A stretch of 60,223 bases of DNA from Paraburkholderia sp. CNPSo 3272 (GTDB lineage: Bacteria; Pseudomonadota; Gammaproteobacteria; Burkholderiales; Burkholderiaceae), in contig NZ_JAMBPQ010000043.1 of the NCBI RefSeq assembly GCF_024206495.1, positions 1 through 60,223 on the forward strand. The letters run 5' to 3'. The notes under the pieces were generated by a model. It was not told the origin of the DNA. It was given only the letters and a program-made list of their open reading frames with translations, and did not search any database. This document shows, in pieces, positions 9,948-18,622 of this stretch; positions within the stretch are counted from its first letter, which is position 1, and each line of letters starts with the position of its first letter. Position numbers and translations under genes: made by a program.

Positions 9948-11036
9948 ATGAAGTCCCATCGGCATACCATCTTCATGGCGCTGCTCGCGGCGGCCCTGTT
10001 CGGCATCACCACACCGCTCGCCAAGGCGCTGCTCGGCAGCGTGTCGCCGTTCATGCTCGCGGGGCTCTTCTATCTAGGCAGCGGCTCGGGGCTCGCGGTC
10101 GTACTGCTGCTACGGCGTCTCCTCGCGCGCCGCGGCGCCTCAAGCGCCGCACATGGGCCCGGACACGACCCACTGCGCCTGGCTGAACTGCCATGGCTTG
10201 CCGGTGCTATCGCCGCGGGCGGCGTGGCCGCGCCCGCCCTGCTCATGCTCGGCCTGAACAGCACGCCCGCCGCTACCAGCGCGCTGCTGCTGAACCTCGA
10301 AGGCGTGTTGACGGCGCTCATCGCCTGGGTCTGCTTTCGCGAAAACTTCGATGCGCAGATCGCGCTGGGCATGCTGGCGATCGTGGCGGGCGGTGTGCTG
10401 CTCTCGTGGCCCGGCGCGCATGCCGGCGCCGTGTCCGGCATCGCGCCCGGCGCGCTGCTCGTCGCGCTCGCGTGCCTGTGCTGGGCCGTCGACAACAACC
10501 TCACGCGCAAGGTCTCGACCAACGACGCGATGGTCGTGGCCTGCACCAAAGGGCTCGTGGCCGGACCGGTGAATATCGGCATTGCGCTCGCCGCGGGCGC
10601 GCACTGGCCCGCCTGGCAGGCGGTCAGCGGCGCCATGCTCGTGGGGTTCACGGGCTATGGCGTGAGCCTCGTGCTGTTCGTCGTCTCGCTGCGCCATCTC
10701 GGGACGGCGCGCACCGGCGCTTATTTCTCCGTGGCGCCGCTCTTCGGCGTGGCGCTGTCACTGCTGCTGTGGCCGGAGCGCCCGGCGCTCGCCTTCTGGC
10801 TCGCGCTCGCGCTGATGGCGTTCGGCGTGTGGCTGCACGTGCGCGAACGTCACGACCACGCGCACACGCACGAGCCCCTCGAGCACACCCATGCGCACCG
10901 GCACGAGGAACACCATCAGCACGAGCACGATTTCGCGTGGGACGGCTCGGAGCCGCACACGCATGCGCACCGTCACGCGCCGATCACGCATAGCCACTCG
11001 CACTATCCCGACGTGCACCATCGGCACGCGCATTGA
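9948..11036 (+). CDS. EamA/DMT-family transporter with histidine-rich C-terminus
   Basis: The 362-aa inner-membrane protein has about ten TM segments arranged as two EamA repeats (about residues 8-145 and 155-295). The remaining C-terminal 60 or so residues are hydrophilic and dominated by His (HDHAHTHEPLEHTHAHRHEE and HSHSHYPDVHHRHAH). EamA proteins export small metabolites. The tail looks like a metal-binding region like those of nickel/cobalt/zinc transporters and is unusual for this family. No paired regulator is adjacent. Confidence 0.82.
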   Translation: MKSHRHTIFMALLAAALFGITTPLAKALLGSVSPFMLAGLFYLGSGSGLAVVLLLRRLLARRGASSAAHGPGHDPLRLAELPWLAGAIAAGGVAAPALLMLGLNSTPAATSALLLNLEGVLTALIAWVCFRENFDAQIALGMLAIVAGGVLLSWPGAHAGAVSGIAPGALLVALACLCWAVDNNLTRKVSTNDAMVVACTKGLVAGPVNIGIALAAGAHWPAWQAVSGAMLVGFTGYGVSLVLFVVSLRHLGTARTGAYFSVAPLFGVALSLLLWPERPALAFWLALALMAFGVWLHVRERHDHAHTHEPLEHTHAHRHEEHHQHEHDFAWDGSEPHTHAHRHAPITHSHSHYPDVHHRHAH

Positions 11037-11149
11037 GGAGGCACGCGTCGCAGCCGCTGCCGTCGCAAACCACGTCAAGATTTCCCAGGACCGCCGCGCG
11101 TGGCGCGCGCACGCTGCACTCGTCACATAAAACGAAGGAGACAAGTGCG

Positions 11150-11551
11150 ATGGCTACTGTCTACCGCGACATTCCCGTTGAAGCCGCAGCGCAGGACGTC
11201 TGGGCCGCGCTGCGCGATCCCGCCAATGTCGACCGTGTGTTCGCCGGCGTGCTGACCGACGTGCGCATGGAGAGCGACGTGCGATGGGTGACGTTCGCCG
11301 ACGGCACCGTGATTGAGGAGCGCGTAATCGGCGTCGACGACGCGCGCATGCGCCTCGCCTACAGCGTGTGCGGCGGACGCTTCGAGCATCATCACGCGAC
11401 GCTTCAGGTCGTACCGGATTCACCGGCTTCACCCCAACGTTGCCGCGTGGTCTGGATCAGCGACTTCAAGCCCGACGAGCGGATCCAGATGGTCGAGCCG
11501 CTCACGGATGCGGGCTGCGCGGCGCTCAAGCGCAATCTCGCCCGACGATGA
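11150..11551 (+). CDS. SRPBCC-family protein
   Basis: The 133-aa START/Bet v1-fold (SRPBCC) protein begins MATVYRDIPVEAAAQDVWAALRDPANVDRVFAGVL, with the usual N-terminal beta strand and helix (DVWAALRDP), then WVTFADGTVIEERVIGVDDA and a C-terminal helix (PLTDAGCAALKRNLA). It probably binds a hydrophobic ligand in the cytosol. The ATG follows GAAGGAGACA, a strong Shine-Dalgarno that is also complementary to the UGUCUCCU segment of small RNA 2. Confidence 0.72.
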   Translation: MATVYRDIPVEAAAQDVWAALRDPANVDRVFAGVLTDVRMESDVRWVTFADGTVIEERVIGVDDARMRLAYSVCGGRFEHHHATLQVVPDSPASPQRCRVVWISDFKPDERIQMVEPLTDAGCAALKRNLARR

Positions 11552-11852
11552 GGACCGCCGCCGCGCGGTAGTCATAGAGAGTCGGCACGCGCGCTCGCGC
11601 TCGCGCTTGTGCGCCGTGCGCTCTGCAGACGGCGGCGTCCGCGTCGATGGATGGACTCCTTTGTAGTCGCGCCGACCAAATTTGATTGTTGTGGTCGAGG
11701 TCGACAGTTAGTTGCATAATTGGGCCGCAGCCAGTCTGACAAAGGCACGACTCGGGGCCGTGCTGGCGCAGAACGCACTGTGCGACGGCGCCCATACCGG
11801 CACGCCAATTGCGGCGACAATAGTGCCAGATGACTCAACATCGGGAGCCGCA

Positions 11853-12272
11853 ATGCGGGCAGGTAAATTAATGTTGGCCGTGCGCTGCATCGCCGTTTGC
11901 ACGGGCCTTGCTGGGACATCCGCGGCACACGCCGCCGGCACCTTCGACGGTGACTGGAGCGTCACGCTCACATGCCCCCAGGGCGCCGGCGAGACACCGG
12001 CCTACCGATATCAATTCCCCGTCGAAATCCAGCAAAACGTCCTTCACGGAGAACACGGCGAACGGGATGCCAGTGGCTGGCTCACGCTGGACGGCAAGCT
12101 CGAACCCGATGGGTCCGCCACGCTCGTCGCCCAAGGTCTGACCGCCTCATCCCGGCACACCAACACTCGAACGCCCTATTCGTATGAAGTCAGCGCGCAG
12201 TTCGACGCGACTTCTGGCAGCGGCTCGCGCACGACCGCGAGCAAGTGCGATTTTGTGTTCGTAAAGGAATGA
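11853..12272 (+). CDS. Secreted hypothetical protein (139 aa)
   Basis: The 139-aa protein has a signal peptide (MRAGKLMLAVRCIAVCTGLAG..., cleavage probably after AHA near residue 28). The mature part, about 110 residues, opens GTFDGDWSVTLTCP and is beta-rich, with two cysteines (TLTCP near the start and SKCDF near the end) that could form a disulfide. Short periplasmic proteins starting FDGxWxVTxxC occur in Burkholderiaceae without known function. The preceding 300 nt (11552-11852) shows no gene or clear regulatory element. Confidence 0.65.
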   Translation: MRAGKLMLAVRCIAVCTGLAGTSAAHAAGTFDGDWSVTLTCPQGAGETPAYRYQFPVEIQQNVLHGEHGERDASGWLTLDGKLEPDGSATLVAQGLTASSRHTNTRTPYSYEVSAQFDATSGSGSRTTASKCDFVFVKE

Positions 12273-12314
12273 CCGACGAGAATGGCTGGCGGCCCGAACC
12301 AATCCCGGCGCCAG

Positions 12315-12376
12315 AAAAGAAAAAGCCCGCTGAGAGAGCGGGCTGAATCCATATCAGGAGGAGACATGGAGGAGAC
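12315..12376 (-). ncRNA. Putative CU-rich anti-Shine-Dalgarno small RNA 2
   Basis: On the minus strand the predicted RNA begins at 12376 with GTCTCCTCCATGTCTCC, identical to small RNA 1, then TCCTGATATGG, so that CCATG pairs with TATGG (one G-U) around a loop containing UCUCCUCC. It ends with terminator stem AGCCCGCT-ctctc-AGCGGGCT (12344-12324) and TTTTTCTTTT. The whole architecture (5' CU motif, anti-SD hairpin, terminator) matches small RNA 1 although the loop sequences differ. It is encoded opposite the end of the 11853-12272 gene region, 43 nt beyond its stop, and could not serve as that gene's terminator because its U run is on the other strand. Confidence 0.75.
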
Positions 12377-12382
12377 GAGTCA

Positions 12383-12411
12383 AGTATAGGGTTTTCCCCT
12401 AAGCTGTGCAA
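12383..12411 (-). promoter_or_regulatory. Sigma-70 promoter of small RNA 2
   Basis: On the minus strand TTGCAC (12411-12406) and TATACT (12388-12383) are 17 nt apart, and six bases separate the -10 from the G at 12376. Both the -35 (TTGC) and the -10-to-start spacing equal those of small RNA 1. Confidence 0.7.
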
Positions 12412-12837
12412 CTGTTTTTTAACGGCGGGAGCAACAGGTTCAGGGATGACGCTCGAGGCCGTCGCCGATGCGCTCGTCGATTTCGTGCTGCGGTTGCAAT
12501 CGCAACGCAACTTTGCCCCTGCACTCCTGGATATCCGCAGCGGTAACGGCGACCACCGCAAGCGCTTTTGCGAAGCGATGCGCGGCGGCGTCGCCGGCAG
12601 CCTGCCCCGGGCGAAAGCGCATCTCAAACCGGCCAGGGCTCGTGCCGATCCATATTCTCAAGGGCGTCGCCGACGTCGCCAACGAAGAACTTTCGGCGCG
12701 CGGTGCTCATGACTGAACTGCGTGATCTCGTGCGCCTATGTCTCGTTTCGACTCCGGAGCGCGCTGGCGACAAATAGCCTGCCGCCGGGGCCGAGCCGCT
12801 TCGGACGCGCCTGATCTTTGTGCGCTACCATCGCTGC
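12412..12837. other. Intergenic region without a convincing gene
   Basis: Several short frames are open on both strands, but none has a Shine-Dalgarno, family resemblance or clear coding character. A remnant of a lost gene is possible. Confidence 0.4.
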
Positions 12838-13581
12838 ATGTCCGAACCACCGCTACCCGCACGCGCGGCTGCCGTGCCGCTCACCGGCACGGCGCAGCCG
12901 CAAAGCACCTACGCCACCGCATTGGCGGGTTTGATCGCGCTGCTCGCGTGGGGAGCGCTCGCCGCCCAAACCGACATTACGATCCAGCGCATGGTGCTGC
13001 GCGGCTTCGACACGTTCGAGGCTATCGGCAGGCTTTCGGCCTACCTCACCAATCTCACCGTATTGCTCGTCGCGCTCACCTTCACCTGCATCGCGCTGCG
13101 CGCTCGCTCGTGGCCCGCACGCTTGCTCCGCGCTCCCGGCGCAGTGAGCGCAGTCACGGTGTATATCGTGTTCGTTGGCATTGCTTACAATCTGCTGCTG
13201 CGGCATCTCTGGACGCCGCACGGTTATCGCGCGCTGCTCAACGAGAGCCTGCACAGCCTGATCCCGCTGCTGTGCGCGGCGTATTGGCTGCTGTTCGTGC
13301 CGCGCTTCACCCTTAGCGCTCGCGATCGCCTCGTCTGGCTCGTCTATCCGCTGGGCTACCTTGTTGTCACCTTCTGGCGTGGCAGCGAGACCGACTTCTA
13401 TCCCTACCCGTTCATCGACGTCGCTCAGCTCGGCTACGCGCACGTGCTCGTCAACAGCGCCTTGCTACTCGCCGCCTTCATGGTGCTGATGGCGGTCTTC
13501 GTGACGATCAACGCACGCAGGCGCGCCGCCGTCGTGGCAAACGAAGGCCTCGCCGTAGCCGATTCGCAGCGCCCCGACTAA
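12838..13581 (+). CDS. Pr6Pr family membrane protein
   Basis: The 247-aa integral membrane protein has about six TM helices. Its features (RLSAYLTNLTVLLVALTFTC, LHSLIPLLCAAYWLLFVP, VWLVYPLGYLVVTFWRG, and a periplasmic YPYPFIDV stretch) match the Pr6Pr/FAR-17a-AIG1-like bacterial membrane family. The function is unknown; eukaryotic relatives include lipid hydrolases. The start chosen is ATG 12838; an in-frame ATG six codons earlier is possible. Confidence 0.78.
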   Translation: MSEPPLPARAAAVPLTGTAQPQSTYATALAGLIALLAWGALAAQTDITIQRMVLRGFDTFEAIGRLSAYLTNLTVLLVALTFTCIALRARSWPARLLRAPGAVSAVTVYIVFVGIAYNLLLRHLWTPHGYRALLNESLHSLIPLLCAAYWLLFVPRFTLSARDRLVWLVYPLGYLVVTFWRGSETDFYPYPFIDVAQLGYAHVLVNSALLLAAFMVLMAVFVTINARRRAAVVANEGLAVADSQRPD

Positions 13582-13604
13582 CTCGCGGCTTACCGACCAA
13601 TCTC

Positions 13605-14114
13605 ATGCCCGTCTATATCGCCCTGCTGCGCGCCGTCAATGTCGGCGGAACGGGCAAGCTCCCCATGCCCGAACTTCGCGGCATGTGCGAAACGCTCGGA
13701 TTCACGCAAGTGCGCACCTATATCGCGAGCGGCAACGTGGTGTTCGAGAGCCGGCTGGGCGAAGCATCGGTAAAAAAGAAGCTCGAGCAGAGCCTTGAAG
13801 CTTATGCAGGGAAGCCCGTTGGCGTAGCAGTGCGTACGGACGCGGAATTGGCCTCGGTGCTGCAAGGCAACCCGTTTCCCGCTGCCGCGCCTGATCGCAC
13901 CGTCGCCATCTTTCTCGACACGCCGCCGCCCGCGGACGCGTTCGACAACGTGAGCGGCCAGGCGGCGGAAGAATTCCGCCTGGGCACCCGCGAGATCTAT
14001 GTGTTCTACAAGGACGGTATCGGGCGCTCGAAGCTCAAGATCGCGGCGGCAAAGGCCGGAACGGCGCGCAACATGAATACCGTGGCGAAACTTCTGGAAA
14101 TGGCGCAAGCGTGA
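13605..14114 (+). CDS. DUF1697 domain-containing protein
   Basis: The 169-aa protein begins MPVYIALLRAVNVGGTGKLPMPELR, a hallmark of DUF1697, with YIASGNVVFES (about 43-53) and a C-terminal GRSKLKI...GTARNMNTVAKLLEM. The family is widespread, cytosolic and of unknown biochemical role. It lies 23 nt after the Pr6Pr gene, so the two may be cotranscribed. Confidence 0.88.
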   Translation: MPVYIALLRAVNVGGTGKLPMPELRGMCETLGFTQVRTYIASGNVVFESRLGEASVKKKLEQSLEAYAGKPVGVAVRTDAELASVLQGNPFPAAAPDRTVAIFLDTPPPADAFDNVSGQAAEEFRLGTREIYVFYKDGIGRSKLKIAAAKAGTARNMNTVAKLLEMAQA

Positions 14115-14149
14115 GCGGCGCCTTGAAGTACAGCCCAGGCCTCACTCCA

Positions 14150-14168
14150 ACGATACGCTTTGTATCGT
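14150..14168. promoter_or_regulatory. Inverted repeat ACGATAC-N5-GTATCGT
   Basis: Perfect 7-bp arms separated by 5 nt lie just after the DUF1697 gene and immediately before the GntR remnant. It could be a GntR operator left from the decayed regulator or a weak terminator; there is no T run. Confidence 0.35.
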
Positions 14169-14300
14169 GAGTTACGAGCGGAGTTTCCTGAGGCCGGTGC
14201 GTCCATCGTCGACGCGATTCTCGCCCGCGACGGCGAAACCGCCGCGCGTTGCATGCGCGAGCATCTGCTCAAGGTGCAGGGGTACGGCTCGCCGCATTGA
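14169..14300 (+). pseudogene. Remnant of a GntR/FadR-type regulator (FCD C-terminus)
   Basis: This frame encodes ELRAEFPEAGASIVDAILAR followed by DGETAARCMREHLLKVQ and a stop. That is the C-terminal helix region of the FCD ligand-binding domain in FadR-subfamily GntR regulators (typical ...DAI..RD...A...M..HL). No start codon, DNA-binding domain or upstream frame is present, so only the last ~43 codons of a gene survive. Confidence 0.65.
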
Positions 14301-14327
14301 CGCAAGAAGCTCCGGCGTTTCGCGCGT

Positions 14328-14852
14328 TTACTTCACAGCGGAAGCCGCCGCCTTGCACGTTACGGCATCCTGATCGCCCGTGCCGCCGCTGCAGCCGATC
14401 GCACCGATCAGCTTACCGTCCTCCACGAGCGGAAAGCCGCCGGGCGAAGCCACGAGGTCCGGCACGAGCGTGGCAACGTAGGCATGACCGCTCTCGAACT
14501 GGTTATAGAAAACGCGGGTCTCGCGGCGAAAGCGCGCGGACGTGCGCGCCTTGTTCTGAGAGACCTCGACAGAGGCGTATTGCGCGCCATCCATGCGCTC
14601 GAAGGCAACGAGATCGCCATGCGGATCGACCACGGCGATGTTCATTTTCCAGTCGTGGCTGCGCGCCTCGGCTTCAGCAAGCGCAAGCAGATGCTTCGCC
14701 GCCTCGAGCCCGATAGGCGAACCGTAAGGAATGTCGTAAGGCATGCGCTCGGGCACAGCAGCCGCTGGCGGCGCCGAAGCTGACGTTTGAGCCTGCACCG
14801 AGGTTACAAAGACGAGACAGGCCGCGGCTGCGATCTGAACAGAGTGATGCAT
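14328..14852 (-). CDS. GlcG/HbpS-like heme-binding family protein, exported
   Basis: The 174-aa protein has a signal peptide (MHHSVQIAAAACLVFVTSVQA). The mature domain contains IGLEAAKHLLALAEAEARSH, NIAVVDPHGDLVAFERMDGA and a C-terminal GGFPLVEDGKLIGAIGCSGG, the classical GlcG/HbpS (DUF336) fold. Relatives bind heme or act beside glycolate/propanediol enzymes; here it is a stand-alone periplasmic version. It is separated by about 100 nt from the NnrS gene on the same strand, and both are consistent with heme or NO-related functions, which is only suggestive. Confidence 0.85.
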   Translation of the reverse strand: MHHSVQIAAAACLVFVTSVQAQTSASAPPAAAVPERMPYDIPYGSPIGLEAAKHLLALAEAEARSHDWKMNIAVVDPHGDLVAFERMDGAQYASVEVSQNKARTSARFRRETRVFYNQFESGHAYVATLVPDLVASPGGFPLVEDGKLIGAIGCSGGTGDQDAVTCKAAASAVK

Positions 14853-14949
14853 TGCTCACCCTCCTTCATCGGCGGGCCAAGGCGTCACGCGCGTCCAGCC
14901 CTAGCCAGTCAACATACTCGCGCGATCCGCCGTGCGCAAGGCCGATGGT

Positions 14950-16146
14950 TCAGCCGTCCTTACCATCGACACGCGGCGCAACGAGCCAGCCGGCGTAGCG
15001 ATAGCAGTAGGCCGCGAACGCAACGGCCCAGCACGCACCTGACGCTTCGATCCAGAATGTGAGCCACTGCGGCGCGAGCCAGGGTCCCGCCACGCGAATC
15101 AGCGCCGCGAGTACGAGCAACACGTAGCAGGCGATGTCGAAGCCGCCCGGCACGAGCTTGCGGCCCGTATGTCCGCGCGCCGTGCGTGTGATCATTGCCA
15201 TGATCGCGCAACCGATAGCGCCCACCGTGAACGCGTGAACGGCGAGCGTATGCGCGACCAAACCCATTGCGGCGAGCGCGAGCAGCAGGAACCCGACGGG
15301 TATCCACGCATAGGCGATGTGCAGGATGGTCAGGATCGGCCGGTTGCCGACGCGCCACGAACGCCAGCCCCAGATCCGCGCGCTGTGTGCGCACGCCGCC
15401 GCGAGCGCGGCGATCGCGACGAGCAAGCCTGAGCCGAGCGCGGCGTCGAGCACGAACGCCAGCGCGCTGAGCGGCATCACCGCGCGCTCGACCGCATTCC
15501 AGCGCCGCGCCGTGTAGCCCGGCACGGCGTTGGCCGTGAACGACGGGATGATGCGCCCGCCGATGATCGTGATGAACAGCACCAGCATGCCCACGGCGAG
15601 GTACGCGCTGTGGAGCGCCCAGTCCGCGCGGCCGGCCAGCATCGAAAGATGGAACGCCACGTTCAGCGCGGCGAGCATGCCGAGCGCGACCGGCAAGAAG
15701 ATGTTGTGGCTGTTCCTCGCGCCGATCAGCACGCGCAGCAGAACGAGCGCGCATGCAGGTAGAAAGAGGCTGTCGACCACGGCGGCGGCGCCAGACGGTG
15801 CGTAAGCAACGGTAATGCGGCCCGCGAGCCACAGCAGCCACAGCGCCGCGAGGGACTTGCCCTGCGCCGGCGTGACCGATGTCCACGCGCGCACGGCGGT
15901 CAGCAAAAAGCCCGCCACGATCGCTGCGCCGAAGCCGAAAATCATCTCGTGCGCGTGCCAGAACGTGCCCGGCAGGTAGGAACTGAGCCCCGGCAACGGA
16001 TGGCCGGCATACGCGGCCATCCAGGCCAGTAACGCCGCGCCGCCGAAGAGCGCGCCGCCAAGGTAGAACGGCCGGAAGCCGAGCGCCCACAGCGCGAAAC
16101 CGCCGCGAGCCGCAGGGGTGGGTTCTTCGATCCGAAAGACGGTCAT
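14950..16146 (-). CDS. NnrS family protein
   Basis: The 398-aa (408 if started at 16176) polytopic membrane protein has about 12 TM helices. It carries the NnrS hallmarks GFRPFYLGGALFGG, YLPGTFWHAHEMIFGFGAAI (His-Ala-His-Glu), GGRIIPSFTANAVPG and MITRTARGHTGRKL. NnrS proteins contain heme and copper and protect against nitrosative stress during denitrification-type metabolism. No FNR or NorR box was obvious upstream, and no denitrification genes are in the window. Start uncertain: neither ATG has a clear Shine-Dalgarno. Confidence 0.88.
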   Translation of the reverse strand: MTVFRIEEPTPAARGGFALWALGFRPFYLGGALFGGAALLAWMAAYAGHPLPGLSSYLPGTFWHAHEMIFGFGAAIVAGFLLTAVRAWTSVTPAQGKSLAALWLLWLAGRITVAYAPSGAAAVVDSLFLPACALVLLRVLIGARNSHNIFLPVALGMLAALNVAFHLSMLAGRADWALHSAYLAVGMLVLFITIIGGRIIPSFTANAVPGYTARRWNAVERAVMPLSALAFVLDAALGSGLLVAIAALAAACAHSARIWGWRSWRVGNRPILTILHIAYAWIPVGFLLLALAAMGLVAHTLAVHAFTVGAIGCAIMAMITRTARGHTGRKLVPGGFDIACYVLLVLAALIRVAGPWLAPQWLTFWIEASGACWAVAFAAYCYRYAGWLVAPRVDGKDG

Positions 16147-16405
16147 GATCACTCTCGCCAATACATTCATTTTCAATGCATCTTATATGGACTCGCTGAG
16201 AAATGCCGCTGAGAAGGCGCGATGTAATGCCACAGGTTCGATTCGGGGCTCGCCCCAGGGTAGCGCGAGGCGCGCTCAGGCGTGTGTGTACGCGTTAGCA
16301 ACGAAAACAAGCATCGAAGAATCGTGCAAGCAATCGAGAGTATTGTGCTAACACGTCTGCGACGCGCGTGCCATCCTAAGTAGCTAGCCATCACAGGAGG
16401 GCAAT

Positions 16406-17392
16406 ATGCTGAATACGCGCAAGCTTGGACGTGAAGGACTCGTGGTTTCGGAGATCGGGCTGGGGTGCATGGGGATGTCCTACGCGTACGGCACGCCCGA
16501 CGACACGGAGTCGATCGCCACGATTCATCGGGCGATCGAACTCGGTTGCACATTCCTCGATACCGCGGAGATCTATGGTCCTTTCGCCAACGAAGAATTG
16601 CTCGGACGCGCGCTAAAAGGACGTCGTCACGCGGTGACGATCGCGACGAAATTCGGCTTCAAGTTCGACAACGGGGTACGCGGCCTCGACAGCCGCCCCG
16701 AGCATATCAAGGAGGTGATCGACGCGTCGCTGGTCCGCTTGCAGACCGATCACATCGATCTGCTCTATCAGCACCGCGTGGATCCCGCCGTGCCGATCGA
16801 GGACGTGGCGGGCGCGGTGAAGGATGCGATCGCCGCAGGCAAGGTTCGCTATTTCGGCTTGTCGGAAGCGAGCGTCGATACCATCCGGCGCGCCCATGCC
16901 GTGCAACCCGTCTCGGCCGTGCAAAGCGAGTATTCGCTGTTCGAGCGCGGCGTCGAAGACAAGGTGCTGCCGGCCCTGCGCGAACTGGGTATCGGCTTTG
17001 TTCCCTACAGTCCGCTTGGCCGGGGCTTCCTGACCGGCAACGCCCGGCGGGCGGAGGAACTGCCCGCCGACGACTGGCGAGCAGCCAACGATCCGCGCAT
17101 ACAGGGCAGCAACTTCGATACGAACGTCAAGCTCGCAGCTTTCATCAAGACCCTTGCCGACGAGAAGTCCGTGACACCAGGCCAGCTCGCGCTCGCGTGG
17201 CTGCTCAAGCAAGGTGACGATCTGGTGCCGATCCCTGGCACCAAACGGCGCCAATACCTCGAGGAAAACCTGAGCGCAGCTTCAGTTCGCCTGGCGTCAG
17301 CGGATCTGGATCGCATCCGGAGTTTCCTTGCCGGACACCAGACCGCGGGCACACGTTACCTGCCGCCCATGCTGTCGCATCTCGACGGCTAG
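16406..17392 (+). CDS. Aldo/keto reductase
   Basis: The 328-aa TIM-barrel oxidoreductase begins MLNTRKLGREGLVVSEIGLGCMGMSYAYG. The catalytic tetrad is visible: Asp/Tyr in LDTAEIYGPFANEELLG (about 52-57), Lys in VTIATKFGF (about 80) and His in DLLYQHRVDP (about 121). It is an AKR13-type NADPH-dependent carbonyl reductase with broad or unknown substrate. ACAGGAGGGCAAT precedes the ATG (good Shine-Dalgarno). It converges on the methyltransferase gene with a 4-nt tail overlap. Confidence 0.88.
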   Translation: MLNTRKLGREGLVVSEIGLGCMGMSYAYGTPDDTESIATIHRAIELGCTFLDTAEIYGPFANEELLGRALKGRRHAVTIATKFGFKFDNGVRGLDSRPEHIKEVIDASLVRLQTDHIDLLYQHRVDPAVPIEDVAGAVKDAIAAGKVRYFGLSEASVDTIRRAHAVQPVSAVQSEYSLFERGVEDKVLPALRELGIGFVPYSPLGRGFLTGNARRAEELPADDWRAANDPRIQGSNFDTNVKLAAFIKTLADEKSVTPGQLALAWLLKQGDDLVPIPGTKRRQYLEENLSAASVRLASADLDRIRSFLAGHQTAGTRYLPPMLSHLDG

Positions 17393-18438
17393 CGGACGCC
17401 AATCACCATCGAGTTTTGCCCTCCCAGCGGTTCGACTCTGATCTCACGAAAGCCCGCCTCGGTCATCCAATCGCCGCACTGCCTGGCGGTATAGTCGAAA
17501 CCGCCGGGCGTCTCGATCAGCATGTTCAAACTCATCAGCAGACCGAATGCATTGTGCCTGCGCTCGTCGTCGATCATCGCATCGTAGACGATCAGACACC
17601 CGCCAGCGGGCAACGCCTGATAACTCCTCGCAAGCAGTTCGCGCTTCTGTTCGAGATTCCAGTCGTGGAGAATGTGTCCCATCACGAGGACATCGGCTGA
17701 TGGCAACGCGTCCTTGAAGAAGTCGCCCGGATGAAAGTGAATTCGATCCTGTAGCGCGTTCGCCGCGATGTAGTCGTTGAACACCGGAGCGACGGCAGGC
17801 AGATCGAAACCAACCCCCGCAAGGTGCTCGTGTGCACGTGCAACCTCCGCCACGAGAGCACCCTGCGCGGTGCCGACGTCGACAACCGAGCGATAGTTCT
17901 GCCAGGGAAATTTTTGCGCCATCTCCTTGGCCAGATCCAGGCTGACACCCGTCATTGCACCCAAAAACTCACGAAGCCCGCGGTCGTCGCGATAGATTGC
18001 CTCGAACGGGTTACCGCCCTGCTTTGCTTCGTTCTGCGGCAGCCCCGTGCGCAACGCTTCGGTCAGCGAACCCCAGAACGGGTATAGGCGGTTGTTAGCC
18101 ATGCCCAGAAACCCGGCGATACAACCCGGCTTGGCTCTGTCGAGAAATGCACCGGCCTCGGCGGTATTGCGGTACAGGCCGTCGTCTCGATCCAGGACCC
18201 CCAGCGCAACCAGCGCATCGAGAAAATCGTATGCCGATCTCGGATGCAACTGCATTTGCTCCATCAGCTGTGTTGCGGTGCGCGGGCCTCTGCCCAGAAC
18301 GGTGAACAGGTCGAGTTCGACCGCGGATAGCAGCGCCTTCGAGGCCCAGAAACCCATGGCCAGCTGAAGCAGCTTTTGCGGAGAAGCGGCAGATGCGTTT
18401 CCGGTTTCAGACGTCAAGGTGCTCGATTGCGTTTCCAT
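17389..18438 (-). CDS. O-methyltransferase (acetylserotonin/hydroxyneurosporene type)
   Basis: The 349-aa SAM-dependent O-methyltransferase has an N-terminal dimerisation winged helix (about 20-105: LLQLAMGFWASKALLSAVEL, TATQLMEQMQLHPRSAYDFL) and a C-terminal Rossmann domain. The SAM loop is VVDVGTAQGALVAEVAR (about 187-203), with FHPGDFFKDALPSADVLVMGHILHDWN downstream. Such enzymes methylate small phenolic or polyketide-like molecules. It stands alone with a 240-nt upstream gap in which I see nothing, so its substrate cannot be inferred from context. Confidence 0.85.
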   Translation of the reverse strand: METQSSTLTSETGNASAASPQKLLQLAMGFWASKALLSAVELDLFTVLGRGPRTATQLMEQMQLHPRSAYDFLDALVALGVLDRDDGLYRNTAEAGAFLDRAKPGCIAGFLGMANNRLYPFWGSLTEALRTGLPQNEAKQGGNPFEAIYRDDRGLREFLGAMTGVSLDLAKEMAQKFPWQNYRSVVDVGTAQGALVAEVARAHEHLAGVGFDLPAVAPVFNDYIAANALQDRIHFHPGDFFKDALPSADVLVMGHILHDWNLEQKRELLARSYQALPAGGCLIVYDAMIDDERRHNAFGLLMSLNMLIETPGGFDYTARQCGDWMTEAGFREIRVEPLGGQNSMVIGVR

Positions 18439-18622
18439 TGTCTTGTTTCCTTTCGCAGAGATACCAAGGTTCTCGATGGCTTTGCTTCACTACGCGAATC
18501 TACTTTGCGTCAACAGAACACCTTGCGGGCGATGACTATTCCGCGCTTGCCTCAAATTCCAGACGCTGTGCGCTTTCCTGCATCGTCCTGGTAGGCGCGC
18601 CCCGTAGACATCCGCCTTTCGG

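Noticed and set aside
12324..12344. Hairpin as terminator of the 11853-12272 gene
   Set aside because: The T run is on the minus strand only; it is better explained as the 3' end of small RNA 2.
12440..12682. Minus-strand 80-aa frame
   Set aside because: Starts at TTG without a Shine-Dalgarno, shows no family resemblance and overlaps other weak frames.
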